A stretch of DNA of 64,000 nucleotides from Pediococcus argentinicus (lineage in GTDB: Bacteria; Bacillota; Bacilli; Lactobacillales; Lactobacillaceae): contig NZ_JQCQ01000003.1 in assembly GCF_001437605.1 (NCBI RefSeq), positions 22,296-86,295 of the forward strand. The letters run 5' to 3'. The notes under the pieces are model-generated. The model worked only from the letters and a program-made list of their open reading frames with translations. It was not told the DNA's origin and ran no database searches. The translations under genes were made by a program, and so were the position numbers. Positions 54,081 through 62,930 of the stretch are shown one piece after another (the first letter of the stretch is position 1; each line of letters starts with the position of its first letter).

Positions 54081-54995
54081 ATGAAATATTATATTGGATT
54101 AGATATTGGTGGGACTAGTATAAAGTATGGTCTCGTTGATGAAAATGGAACAATTTTAGAAAAGGATTCTGTTAAAACAGATATTGCTGGATCTGAAATT
54201 CTTAGAAACATTACTGAAATTGTTGAAAATTATAAAAAAGAACAGAAAATTGAAGCAATTGGTGTCAGTGCGCCAGGGATTGTTCAACACGATGGTTTCA
54301 TGACTACTGGTGGTGCAATTCGTGATTTCTACGGTATTAATTTAAAAAAAGAAATTGAACAACGTACTGGCATCACGGCTACGATTGAAAATGACGCGAA
54401 TGCGGCTGCGTTTGCTGAACAGTGGAAAGGGAATGCTAAAGGACTTCACAACTATCTATGTATTGTAGTTGGAACTGGAATTGGTGGTGGAATCATCATC
54501 AATGACCAAATTTATCGTGGTGGTCATGGTATGGCTGGCGAGTTTGGCATGATGTCCGTGGTGGATCGCAATTTGCCAGGTAAAGGACTTGAGTTCAACT
54601 CAATGAGTTTTACCGCCGCAACGGTTGGTGGACTTCTACGCTATTATAATGATCATCATGACGGTGAAGCTTTGGATGATGCTAAAGTTGTTTATAGTTT
54701 AGCTGCTGATGGTGATAAGTTAGCCCTTGAAAGCTTAGATTTCTTCTACACAGCTTTATCTCGCGGAATTATTAACTTAGTTGTTGGGCTTGATCCTGAA
54801 AAGATCCTAATTGGTGGCGGTATTTCAGCTAATGATCAATTTATGAAGGACTTAAATAATAAGATTCAAGAACTCAAAAAAGCCAATAATGACTTGATCG
54901 ATTTGAAGTTCCCTGAAGTTCAAGCTGCTCAATTAAGAAACGATGCTGGTATTATCGGAGCAACTTATCGAGCAGTACAGGAGGATCAAAAATAA
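54081..54995 (+). CDS. ROK-family sugar kinase
   Basis: 304 aa from ATG 54081 (AAGGTG 6 nt upstream; GTG 54072 overlaps that site). ATP motif GLDIGGTSIKYGLVDENG, NDANAAAFAEQ, CIVVGTGIGGGIIIND and GGHGMAGEFGMMS. The usual zinc cysteines after GHMAGE are not seen. It probably phosphorylates glucose or a related hexose released from beta-glucosides. A GGCTGG/CCAGCT hairpin at 54040-54060 precedes it. Confidence 0.85.
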   Translation: MKYYIGLDIGGTSIKYGLVDENGTILEKDSVKTDIAGSEILRNITEIVENYKKEQKIEAIGVSAPGIVQHDGFMTTGGAIRDFYGINLKKEIEQRTGITATIENDANAAAFAEQWKGNAKGLHNYLCIVVGTGIGGGIIINDQIYRGGHGMAGEFGMMSVVDRNLPGKGLEFNSMSFTAATVGGLLRYYNDHHDGEALDDAKVVYSLAADGDKLALESLDFFYTALSRGIINLVVGLDPEKILIGGGISANDQFMKDLNNKIQELKKANNDLIDLKFPEVQAAQLRNDAGIIGATYRAVQEDQK

Positions 54996-55075
54996 TCCGA
55001 TAGTAATTGGTCGGAGCCACCCAAGATTGTGATAAAATTAACATATCAAAGGCGGCATGAAGGGATGATTCAATA

Positions 55076-55882
55076 ATGGAATATTATGATCAACATATGC
55101 ATACAAATTTCTCATTTGACTCAAAAGAAAAGATGGAAAACTATCTTAGTTTAGTTGGCAATCGCATGGTTACAACTGAACATCTGGAATTCAACAATCC
55201 CGAAGAAAAGAACCAGGACAGTGTCCCAGATTACGATGCATACGTAAAAGAGATTAACCGATTAAAAGAAAAATCAGGTAAACGAATTTATCGTGGTGTT
55301 GAAATTGGCTATTCAGCCGGACAGGAAGATAAGATTCGTGACTATCTTGCTAAACATGAGTTTGACGTTAAAATTCTAAGCTTCCATCAAAATGGTGACT
55401 TGGACTTTATGAATGACAAGGTTCGTCATATGGATCCAATCGACGTTGCAACTCAATACTACAAAATGATGTGGAAAGGTATCAATGCTTTCCATGATGC
55501 TGATATTTTAGCTCATTTTGACTATGGAATTCGTAAGCTTAATTTAACCTCAGGCATGTTCCAAACAACTGCTGGAGTGCTGTTAACTAACATTTTCAAA
55601 ATTGCAATTCGCCACGATATGGCTTTTGAATTAAATACTAAGAGCATGTATAAATACCACAATATTGGTTTATATGACTATGCGATTGAAATCTATAAAC
55701 AACTTGGTGGTAAACGATTCACCATTGGATCAGATGCCCACGACGCTAAGAACGTTTATAGCCATTACGACGAAGCTTTGGAAATGTTAAAGGCTCACGA
55801 TATTCATCACATCAATATCTACTCAAACAATGCTATGACCGTTATGCCGATTGATGACGTAGATGAAGGAATTCGTTACTAA
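55076..55882 (+). CDS. PHP-domain phosphoesterase (HisJ-like)
   Basis: 268 aa. Metal-binding PHP motifs: YDQHMHTNFSFDS (HxH), TTEHLEF, YRGVEIGYS (Glu), LSFHQNG, ILAHFDYGIRKL and GSDAHDAKNVYSHY (DxH). Similar to histidinol-phosphatase HisJ, but there is no his operon around it, so another phosphate ester is likely. Followed at once by a small membrane-protein gene. Confidence 0.82.
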   Translation: MEYYDQHMHTNFSFDSKEKMENYLSLVGNRMVTTEHLEFNNPEEKNQDSVPDYDAYVKEINRLKEKSGKRIYRGVEIGYSAGQEDKIRDYLAKHEFDVKILSFHQNGDLDFMNDKVRHMDPIDVATQYYKMMWKGINAFHDADILAHFDYGIRKLNLTSGMFQTTAGVLLTNIFKIAIRHDMAFELNTKSMYKYHNIGLYDYAIEIYKQLGGKRFTIGSDAHDAKNVYSHYDEALEMLKAHDIHHINIYSNNAMTVMPIDDVDEGIRY

Positions 55883-55883
55883 T

Positions 55884-56072
55884 ATGTTCTCGAAGAATAG
55901 TTTCTTTGTTGGATATATAGTAAATTTTTTACCATGTTATCTTATTTTTGCTTTTGCTACTCATTTTGGAGTGTCAAAAATAATATCAATGGTAATATCC
56001 TTCGTTTTTGGAATTCCAATAGCATTGATAATACTCAAGTTAATAGATAAGCGTTATATCAAACGCCACTAA
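55884..56072 (+). CDS. Small membrane protein
   Basis: 62 aa from ATG 55884, one base after the PHP stop; an ATG at 55863 would overlap that gene. Two membrane segments (SFFVGYIVNFLPCYLIFAFA and MVISFVFGIPIALIILKLI) and a basic end KRYIKRH. No family recognised. Expression is likely by coupling to the PHP gene. Confidence 0.6.
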   Translation: MFSKNSFFVGYIVNFLPCYLIFAFATHFGVSKIISMVISFVFGIPIALIILKLIDKRYIKRH

Positions 56073-56081
56073 CAATATGAG

Positions 56082-56124
56082 AACTCAAAGGTTCAGATTA
56101 ATTTCTGTTCCTTTGCGTTTTTTT
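56082..56124 (+). terminator. Terminator
   Basis: AAC-CAAAGG pairs with CCTTTG-GTT, inner CAGA/TCTG stem, followed by a T8 run. Confidence 0.8.
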
Positions 56125-56137
56125 ATTTATAATAGTG

Positions 56138-56168
56138 TTGACTCTCACGTTACGTTACCCTCTATAGT
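56138..56168 (+). promoter_or_regulatory. MerR/TipA-type promoter with 19-bp spacer
   Basis: TTGACT (56138-56143), exactly 19 bp, TATAGT (56163-56168). CTCACGTTACGTTACCCTC fills the spacer, a degenerate dyad. The gene directly downstream encodes a TipA-type MerR protein, so autoregulation is expected. Confidence 0.8.
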
Positions 56169-56192
56169 AATAAATTGAAAGGAGGTCATAAT

Positions 56193-56945
56193 ATGTATTC
56201 AATTAAACAAATAGCGGATTTATCCGGCGTTAGTATCCGGACACTAAGATATTACGATGAAATTGGATTATTGAAACCCAATGATTTATCTGAAGCGGGA
56301 TACCGAGAATATACGGATAAAGAAATCGATAGGTTGCAGTTAATCTTATTTTATCGAGAACTTGATTTACCACTAAAACAAATTAAATTGTTGATGGATG
56401 GATATCAGGATGAGATGGAAATTCTGTCTCAACAACGTAATCAACTAGTTGAAAAGGAGCAAAGACTTCGTCGATTAATTCAAACAATTGATAAGACAAT
56501 TACTGCAAAAGAGGAGGGAACAGTGATGGAGAATAAAGAAAAGTTTGAAAGCTTTAAACAAAAACAATTAGCAGAAAATGAAAAAAATCATGGCCAAGAA
56601 ATCCGTGAAAAATATGGTGAAGATGTAGTTCAAGCATCTAATCAAAAATGGAGTGGTTTATCTGAAGAACAGTTCAAGCAAATGCAGAATCTAGAAACCA
56701 AGCTATTTGCAGACCTGAAAGAGTATATGAATAACGGCCAAAAAGACACAGATTTAGCTCAGGAGATTTTTGAGACTCACCGAGAATGGTTGAAAGTAAC
56801 ATGGCCTAAATATTCAGCTAAAGCACATCGTGGATTAGGCCAGCTTTATATAAGTGACCCTCGATTTGAATCTTATTATGATAATGCAGTCCAAACAGGA
56901 GCGGCTAAGGTTCTTAATGAGATTATCCAGGACTATGCGAAATAA
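56193..56945 (+). CDS. TipA-type MerR regulator (TipAS domain)
   Basis: 250 aa from ATG 56193 (AAAGGAGGT). N-terminal MerR domain: YSIKQIADLSGVSIRTLRYY, DEIGLLKP, YREYTDKEIDRLQLI; a dimerisation coiled coil; and from about residue 115 a TipAS ligand domain (KWSGLSEEQFKQMQNLE, then AHRGLGQLYISDPRFESYYD). TipA/Mta-type regulators sense thiopeptides or hydrophobic drugs. No efflux gene follows; a TMEM175-type gene converges. Confidence 0.92.
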   Translation: MYSIKQIADLSGVSIRTLRYYDEIGLLKPNDLSEAGYREYTDKEIDRLQLILFYRELDLPLKQIKLLMDGYQDEMEILSQQRNQLVEKEQRLRRLIQTIDKTITAKEEGTVMENKEKFESFKQKQLAENEKNHGQEIREKYGEDVVQASNQKWSGLSEEQFKQMQNLETKLFADLKEYMNNGQKDTDLAQEIFETHREWLKVTWPKYSAKAHRGLGQLYISDPRFESYYDNAVQTGAAKVLNEIIQDYAK

Positions 56946-56946
56946 G

Positions 56947-56977
56947 AAAAAGATGGAAAATTATTTTCCATCTTTTT
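56947..56977. terminator. Bidirectional terminator
   Basis: AAAAAGATGGAAAA pairs with TTTTCCATCTTTTT around TTA, T-run on both strands. Confidence 0.9.
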
Positions 56978-57922
56978 TTAATCATCATGATTATTATTAT
57001 TTTTACGTTGTTGTTCTTGTCTTGCACGTCGTTGCTGTTGATTTAAGTACTGTTGTTGATTGTGCTTGTTATTTTTATGTGAACCCGAACGATTCATGAT
57101 AGTAGCAGCAAAGCGTTGCACGTTTCCGGCTACTTCGGGATCTGCACCTTTCTTCTCCAATTGCTCACGAAGTAGTTCCGAAATGGCTTTGCGCATGTCG
57201 TCACGCCAGTCAGGATTACTATTACGTTGTTTAGAATATTCTGAACGAATTTCACTCTGCTTTTTACGAAAATCCCGTAACTCGGAAGAAGATAGATTGA
57301 AGTAGTCTTTTTGTTGAGTAGACGACATTTCAGTAACGTTCTCAACTTCAGAATGATCTGAACTGGTTGTAAAGAATGCTAGAACTGGAACTGCCAGATA
57401 AAAAATCAAAGCCCAGTTTGGCTGGAAATAGGCCAGAATAATGACGGCAACGCTAATTCCGCCATAAAAATTATTATGATTACCGTATACCTTTTGCATA
57501 ATCCGCTTAATATCTTTTTGGTCTGTGTACTTTTTCTTAATCACAAAATTGCTAACGGTGGCGAAAAGAAGACTAACAATCATACTGAGAATACCGTACG
57601 CCATGACCGTCCAGCGGTTGGTATCGAAAGTTATCATCTTAGTGAAGATGGGCGTTAATGATAAGAATGCGAGAAAGATGAATTCAAAAATAAAAATTCG
57701 ATCATCAATTTCATCAGCATCGTTAAATAAAACTGAATGCTGATACCACATACTAGCTACGAAGAGGAAACTGATGAAAAATATTCCAATACTTCTGCCA
57801 AATTGTAAATATTCATCGATTGAATTATGAGTTGGAATTGGTAACTCCAGTACCATAATCGTGATAATAATCGCGATGACGGCATCACTGAACATATCTA
57901 AACGTTCTTTTAACTTGTCCAT
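56978..57922 (-). CDS. TMEM175/DUF1211-family potassium channel-like protein
   Basis: 314 aa. The N-terminal RLDMFSDAVIAIIITIMVLE matches the (K)R.xFSDAV.AI..T...LEL signature of bacterial TMEM175 channels. About six membrane segments to residue 190, then a long soluble tail ending in a Gln/Asn/His/Arg-rich stretch (NKHNQQQYLNQQQRRARQEQ). Probably a K+ leak channel; the tail's role is unknown. Confidence 0.85.
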   Translation of the reverse strand: MDKLKERLDMFSDAVIAIIITIMVLELPIPTHNSIDEYLQFGRSIGIFFISFLFVASMWYQHSVLFNDADEIDDRIFIFEFIFLAFLSLTPIFTKMITFDTNRWTVMAYGILSMIVSLLFATVSNFVIKKKYTDQKDIKRIMQKVYGNHNNFYGGISVAVIILAYFQPNWALIFYLAVPVLAFFTTSSDHSEVENVTEMSSTQQKDYFNLSSSELRDFRKKQSEIRSEYSKQRNSNPDWRDDMRKAISELLREQLEKKGADPEVAGNVQRFAATIMNRSGSHKNNKHNQQQYLNQQQRRARQEQQRKNNNNHDD

Positions 57923-57986
57923 TATACTTGCTCTCTAACTTAATATATTTATAGATAATTATAGACCTAAATTAGAATAAACAAAC

Positions 57987-58018
57987 AAAAAATCACGGAA
58001 TCTAAGTCCGTGATTTTT
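57987..58018 (-). terminator. Terminator of the treA transcript
   Basis: AAAAATCACGGA pairs with TCCGTGATTTTT with a 7-nt loop; U-run on the minus strand. Confidence 0.88.
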
Positions 58019-58023
58019 AAATG

Positions 58024-59679
58024 CTATTTAATTAAGAAGGCAATTGACTGATAAGGACTTAATTTAACTTCATTATTAAGTTCAATTAAGTTAGCTGAGT
58101 CGTTATTAATTAACACTTCAGCATCTTTCCCTAATAGATCGGCAGGAATATCAACTGATGTTTCTTTGCCATAGAAATTATTTAAAACAAGAAGCTTCTG
58201 TCCGTCTTTTTCACGTAGATATCCGAAGACTTGTTTATGGTCTAACTGGAATGGTTTGTAGTCACCTTCAGAAATGATCAAGTATTCTTTGCGCAACTTA
58301 ATCAATTCTTGGTAGTAGTCGAATATTTCTTGACTGACGGCCGAATCAGCAACGTTAACTTCTTTTTGATTAGTTGAAGTTAACCATGGCTTAACTTTTG
58401 AGAAGCCAGCATATTCACTGTCGTCCCATTGCATAGGCGTTCGACTATTATCACGTGATTTAGACTTGATAATCTCAAAGGCTTCTTTTGGACTAGTTCC
58501 GTTTTCTACTAGAATCTTGTATGCGTTAGTAGTTTCAATATCGACATATTGGTCTAAATTAGTGTAATCAGGATCACTCATTCCGATTTCTTCACCTTGG
58601 TAGATGTACGGCGTTCCGCGTAACAAATGAATTGTTGTTGCCAACATTTCAGCTGAACGAGCACGATAATGTTCTGGATCGCCGAAACGGTTAATTGCAC
58701 GAGGTTGATCGTGGTTATTCCAGAATAGGGCGTTCCAACCACCACCATCGCTCATACCGACTTGCCACTCGTTCAGAGTTTTCTTAAGCAATGCGAAGTC
58801 GAATGGGAACTTAGTCCATTTTTCACCATCTTTATAATCAACTTTCAAATGGTGGAAAGTGAAGACCATTGATAGCTCTTCATTACCGGGCTTGGTGTAT
58901 TCGATACTATTAGGAATTGTTGTGGATGACATTTCACCAACGGTAATGGAATCATCATCTTGTCCGAAACTAGCTTGATTCATTTCATGTAAGTATTTTT
59001 GAACGATTGGTTTGTCAGTGTACATGTATTTTGGGTCTGTTCCGGCTGGTGAGCTTTGAAGATCTTCATCTTTACCAGTGACGTTAATAACATCGAAGCG
59101 GAATCCGTGAACTCCTTTTTCACGCCAGAAATTAATTACTTTATACAACTCTTGCCGTACTTCTGGGTTGTGCCAATTCAAATCAGCTTGGCGTCGTTCA
59201 TATAGATGGAGATAGTACTTTCCAGTGTCGCCAAATTTAGCCCAAGCATTGCCACCAAATTTTGAATCCCAGTTATTTGGTAAACTTCCATCTGGTTTAG
59301 GATCTCTAATATAGTAGTAATCTTGATAATGTTTATCACCTGCGAGAGCTTTTTGGAACCATTCATGGTCGGTAGAAGTATGGTTTAAAACCATATCCAG
59401 CATGACACCAATATGATGTTCTTTTAACTTAGCAACCATCTCATCAAAGTCAGCCATTGTACCAAAACGTGGATCAATCTTATAGTAGTCGGCGATATCA
59501 TAACCATTATCATATTGCGGTGATACGAAGAATGGGTTAAACCAGATCATATCAATGTTCAATGAAGCAATGTAAGGAATCTTTTCGATGATGCCTCGTA
59601 AATCACCGATTCCATCATTGTTACTGTCATAAAATGATTTAGGATAAATTTGATAAATTACTTTGTCTTTAAAACTCAT
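58024..59679 (-). CDS. treA: Trehalose-6-phosphate hydrolase (GH13)
   Basis: 551 aa, the usual TreA/TreC length. GH13 motifs: DMVLNHTSTDHEW (region I), GFRFDVINVTGK (region II, nucleophile Asp), ITVGEMSS (region III Glu) and FWNNHDQPR (region IV). It splits trehalose-6-phosphate into glucose and glucose-6-phosphate. Closely follows treR (2-nt gap) and is divergent from the PTS gene. alpha-1,6-glucosidases are close relatives; context favours TreA. Confidence 0.88.
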   Translation of the reverse strand: MSFKDKVIYQIYPKSFYDSNNDGIGDLRGIIEKIPYIASLNIDMIWFNPFFVSPQYDNGYDIADYYKIDPRFGTMADFDEMVAKLKEHHIGVMLDMVLNHTSTDHEWFQKALAGDKHYQDYYYIRDPKPDGSLPNNWDSKFGGNAWAKFGDTGKYYLHLYERRQADLNWHNPEVRQELYKVINFWREKGVHGFRFDVINVTGKDEDLQSSPAGTDPKYMYTDKPIVQKYLHEMNQASFGQDDDSITVGEMSSTTIPNSIEYTKPGNEELSMVFTFHHLKVDYKDGEKWTKFPFDFALLKKTLNEWQVGMSDGGGWNALFWNNHDQPRAINRFGDPEHYRARSAEMLATTIHLLRGTPYIYQGEEIGMSDPDYTNLDQYVDIETTNAYKILVENGTSPKEAFEIIKSKSRDNSRTPMQWDDSEYAGFSKVKPWLTSTNQKEVNVADSAVSQEIFDYYQELIKLRKEYLIISEGDYKPFQLDHKQVFGYLREKDGQKLLVLNNFYGKETSVDIPADLLGKDAEVLINNDSANLIELNNEVKLSPYQSIAFLIK

Positions 59680-59681
59680 AA

Positions 59682-60443
59682 TTAATGCTCCTTTTTTATT
59701 TTTTTACGGCGGGCAAAATCGGCAAAACTGAATTTGTCAGCACGGTGAATTGACTCTGTAAATTGGAAAAGGGTGGTGTCTGCCAGATACGTTTCACTGC
59801 GAACAACTACGACATCTTTATCAAATGGTAAATCGAGCAGTTGTTGTTCTTGATGGCTAGGAGATTCAACAGTAATCGTTTTGGTAGCGTAACTGATTTC
59901 TAAACCTAACGTATCCTCGAAGTAGCTGTAGAGTGAATCGCTAGCAACATTCATAGGAACTTCATCGATGACATCTTTGACGATGTAATCACGATCGATA
60001 ACGACAGGTTCACCGTTTACAACCCGAAGTCGTTCAATGAATGTAGCTGGAATATCAGTTGCACTTTCAAAGTTAAATAACTGGGTTGGTACAATGCTGT
60101 CTTCGAGTTTTAGAACCCTAGTTTCAGCTCGCATATTTTGGGTCTGGTTTAGTTCCTTAAAGGAAGTAATTCCTGAAACTGGAAATACGAACCGTGACAA
60201 ATCGAGGACGATTGAACCCTTTCCTTGGATCTTTTGGATGAATCCCTGCTCTAGTAATGCAGAGAGTGCTTTTCGAATGGTTTCACGTGAAGTGTTGTAC
60301 AAATCGCACAGCTGGTTTTCACTGGGCAAAAAGGTACCAGTTGGATAAACACCGTGAATGATTTTATTAGCTATATCAAGCTGAATCACGTCATACTTAC
60401 TTTTCAAAGCTGATTTCACATCCTTTCTATAAAACGCTTTCAT
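59682..60443 (-). CDS. treR: GntR-family trehalose repressor
   Basis: 253 aa. N-terminal GntR winged helix (YDVIQLDIANKIIHGVYPTG, LYNTSRETIRKALSALLEQG) and a C-terminal UTRA ligand domain (ERLRVVNGEPVVIDRDYIV, RSETYLADTTLFQFTESIHR). TreR represses in the absence of trehalose-6-phosphate. The start is uncertain: ATG 60443 has no Shine-Dalgarno, while internal GTG/TTG codons (about 60419 and 60407) follow AAAGGA. Confidence 0.88.
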   Translation of the reverse strand: MKAFYRKDVKSALKSKYDVIQLDIANKIIHGVYPTGTFLPSENQLCDLYNTSRETIRKALSALLEQGFIQKIQGKGSIVLDLSRFVFPVSGITSFKELNQTQNMRAETRVLKLEDSIVPTQLFNFESATDIPATFIERLRVVNGEPVVIDRDYIVKDVIDEVPMNVASDSLYSYFEDTLGLEISYATKTITVESPSHQEQQLLDLPFDKDVVVVRSETYLADTTLFQFTESIHRADKFSFADFARRKKIKKEH

Positions 60444-60457
60444 TTTATCATATTCAA

Positions 60458-60473
60458 ACTAGTATATACAAGT
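60458..60473. promoter_or_regulatory. TreR operator 1
   Basis: ACTAGTATATACAAGT is palindromic apart from one symmetric pair and fits TTGTATATACAA-type TreR boxes. It lies just before treR, suggesting autoregulation. Confidence 0.65.
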
Positions 60474-60559
60474 TGAAATACAAGTTTTATTAAAAGGATT
60501 TACCTATTTCTTGTAGACCCTGCTTGTTTGAAAAATCTAAAAAAGTTTAAAAAGAGTAG

Positions 60560-60589
60560 TTGACAACTTGTCTATACAAGATGTATTAT
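60560..60589 (+). promoter_or_regulatory. PTS promoter with TreR operator 2
   Basis: TTGACA (60560-60565), 18 bp, TATTAT (60584-60589). CTTGTCTATACAAG (60567-60580) is a near-perfect TreR box located between -35 and -10. Confidence 0.8.
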
Positions 60590-60603
60590 TTATTTGTTAA
60601 ATA

Positions 60604-60617
60604 TGAAAGCGTTATCA
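60604..60617 (+). promoter_or_regulatory. cre site (perfect)
   Basis: TGAAAGCGTTATCA matches TGWAANCGNTNWCA at all 14 positions. It lies just after the predicted start site, so CcpA should block transcription of the PTS gene when glucose is present. A weaker cre-like sequence overlaps the treR ATG (60430-60443). Confidence 0.88.
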
Positions 60618-60658
60618 TTACTTAACTTTCAAAAGTAATGATCGAGGAGGGAATTCTT

Positions 60659-62628
60659 ATGGCAAAACAACTATCAATCGTTGCTCCCGTGTCTGGGACA
60701 GTAATGAATATTGATCAAGTTAGCGATTCTGTCTTTTCACAAAAGCTAATGGGTGAAGGAATTGGAATTGAGCCAACTGATGGGAAGATCGTTGCTCCTG
60801 TTACTGGTAAAGTAACTCTAGTAGCTGAAACTAAACATGCTATTGGTTTTAAAACTGCCGATGGTGCGGAAGTATTGATGCATTTAGGTATTGATACGGT
60901 CGAATTAAACGGCGCTCCATTTGAAATTGATGCTAAACCTGATATTGAGGTTCAAGCGGGAGATTCAATTGGAACAATGGATTTAGATGCAATCAAGAAA
61001 GCTGGCAAGGGTGTAACAGTTATGGTGGCAGTTACAAATACTGCTGACGTACTTGATTCTATCGAAGTTAAAGCTGGCGAACATGCAGCTGGTGAAGAAG
61101 CTGCAGTTGTTACTCTTAAAAAAGTTAAAGAACCAGTTGAAGCTGATGATCCAAATGAAGGTAAATATGATAAATTAGCTCGCCAAATCGTTCAGGATGT
61201 TGGTGGAGCAGATAATACAAATAGTTTGATTCACTGTATCACGCGTCTTCGCTTCTACTTGAAAGATAAAGTAAAGCAGATGACGAAAAGATTAAGAATC
61301 TTGATGGCGTTATCGACGTTATGCATGCTCAAGGTCAATATCAAGTTGTTATTGGTACTGAAGTTGGAGATGTTTACGACGCAGCTATCAAACAATTAGG
61401 TCCTGATTTTGCAGATGACGATGCTACTGCTCGTGCCGTTGCTGAAACAAAAGCAGCTGCTGGTCCAGACAATCGTACTGCATGGCAAAAGACTCAAGAT
61501 GGCTTTAACAACTTTATCGGTGTTATTACCGGTTCAATGAGTCCAGTTATTGGAGCATTGGCTGCTGCAGGTATCTTAAAGGGATTGCTATCAATCTTAA
61601 CAATGCCTGCGTTAGGTGAGTTAATCAGTCCTAAGAGTACATTGTTCATCATTTTAAATGCGATGGGCGATTCAGTATTCTTCTTCCTACCTATCATGGT
61701 TGGTTACTCTGCAGCTAAACGAATTGGTGGAGATCCAATTATCGCTGCTGTAATAGGTGGTGTGTTGGTTCACCCAACATTGACACCATTAGTTGGTAAA
61801 TCACTTGGAGCATTGGGCGGATTTAATTTCCAAATGGTTCAATATTCATATTCAATTTTCCCAATGATCTTAGCTGCTTGGATGGCCTTCAAGTGTGAAA
61901 ACTGGTTGAAGAAACACTTACCAAGTTACTTAACAATGATCTTTGTTCCATTCTTTACCGTTTTAGTAGTTAGTGCAATTACTCTATATGTTACAGGTCC
62001 TGTTATTATTAGTATTTCTAAATGGCTTGCTATGGGTATCGCATGGATCTTGGTCAAGAGTGGCTGGGTTTCAGGATTACTTCTTGGTGGTTTCTACCAG
62101 ATCTTGGTTATCTTTGGTTTACATTGGGGTGTTGTTCCTCTTGTTGCCAACGATATCGCAACTACTGGACACAGTTACCTTAACGCCATCTTATGTCAAA
62201 CAATGATTTCTCAAGGTGCAGCCGTATTAGCAGTTGCAATCAAGAGTCGTAAAGAGAATCTTAAGAGTTTATCATTCGCCGCAGCAATTTCAGCATTCTG
62301 TGGTGTTACAGAACCCGCTATCTATGGTATTAACCTTCGTTTCAGAAAAGTGTTTATTTCTGGTTTGATCGGTTCTGCTGTCGGTGGTTTCATTACTGGA
62401 TTATTCCATGGTAATATGTTCGGATTTGCTGGTTCATGGATTGGATTTGCATCATTCTTCAATCCAAAGAACCCTTCAGACTTGAGTAACTTCTGGATCT
62501 TCTTAGCTTCATCAATCGCTTCAACAGTAATCGGTTTCGCAGTCGCATACTTCTGGGGCTACAACGACGAAATGAAGAAGGGTGGAGAAGTTGAGAAACC
62601 TTTGAAACCAGGTCAGGCAAAAGCATAA
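60659..62628 (+). pseudogene. Trehalose-type PTS EIIABC, split by a 1-nt frameshift
   Basis: Starts ATG 60659 (GAGGAGGG). EIIA (crr-type, active His in VLMHLGIDTV, about 1-155), EIIB (Cys in LIHCITRLRF, from about 178) and EIIC (to 62628). After LKDK the frame is lost at about 61268-61272. Adding one A to the AAA at 61268-61270 restores KSKADDEKIKNLDGVIDVMH and joins the second frame, giving 656 codons plus stop. Either a real deletion in an A-run, a base-call error, or rarely programmed slippage. Confidence 0.88.
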
Positions 62629-62635
62629 AAGAGAG

Positions 62636-62743
62636 TGAAAAATAAGACGGGTTGATTCTGAGCATAGCATAGGAAATCGAATGATTCGCACTTGGAATCG
62701 TTTGGTTTTCGTAGCTAGGCGCAGGAATCAGTCTTGTTTTTCC
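62636..62743 (+). ncRNA. Structured intergenic RNA element, copy B
   Basis: Same fold as copy A: 62637-62648/62731-62742 (12 bp, one U-G), 62653-62658/62725-62730, 62665-62668/62714-62717, 62672-62677/62705-62710 (two wobbles), tip 62680-62687/62695-62702 with loop GCACTTG. Outer-stem changes relative to copy A are paired (G-C to A-U, A-U to G-C). It directly follows the frameshifted PTS gene. Confidence 0.75.
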
Positions 62744-62770
62744 GATTTAGGATATTAAAGTTAATGAATT

Positions 62771-62807
62771 AAAGAATCTGGGGATTTCATTTTTCCAGAT
62801 TCTTTTT
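62771..62807 (+). terminator. Terminator after element B
   Basis: AAAGAATCTGG (62771-62781) pairs with CCAGATTCTTT (62795-62805), T-run. It ends the PTS transcript after the structured element. Confidence 0.88.
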
Positions 62808-62886
62808 GTTTATCTTTAACAAAAATAGAATTTAGTGTTATAACAAACATGTAATCAATATGCGGGGAGCAATTTGAACCGAACGA

Positions 62887-62926
62887 GTGCGACTAATATC
62901 GTACGCCACCCACAAATTTTGGGAGG
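62887..62926 (+). promoter_or_regulatory. Two-hairpin leader masking a Shine-Dalgarno
   Basis: Hairpin 1 is GTGCGA/TCGTAC (62887-62904). In hairpin 2 CCACCC (62906-62911) faces the Shine-Dalgarno GGGAGG (62921-62926) with one A-A mismatch. Translation of the 71-aa protein may depend on opening hairpin 2. Confidence 0.5.
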
Positions 62927-62930
62927 TAAT

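Noticed and set aside
60279..60294. parS-like sequence GGTTTCACGTGAAGTG inside treR
   Set aside because: Only 12 of 16 positions fit and it lies in coding sequence under codon constraint.
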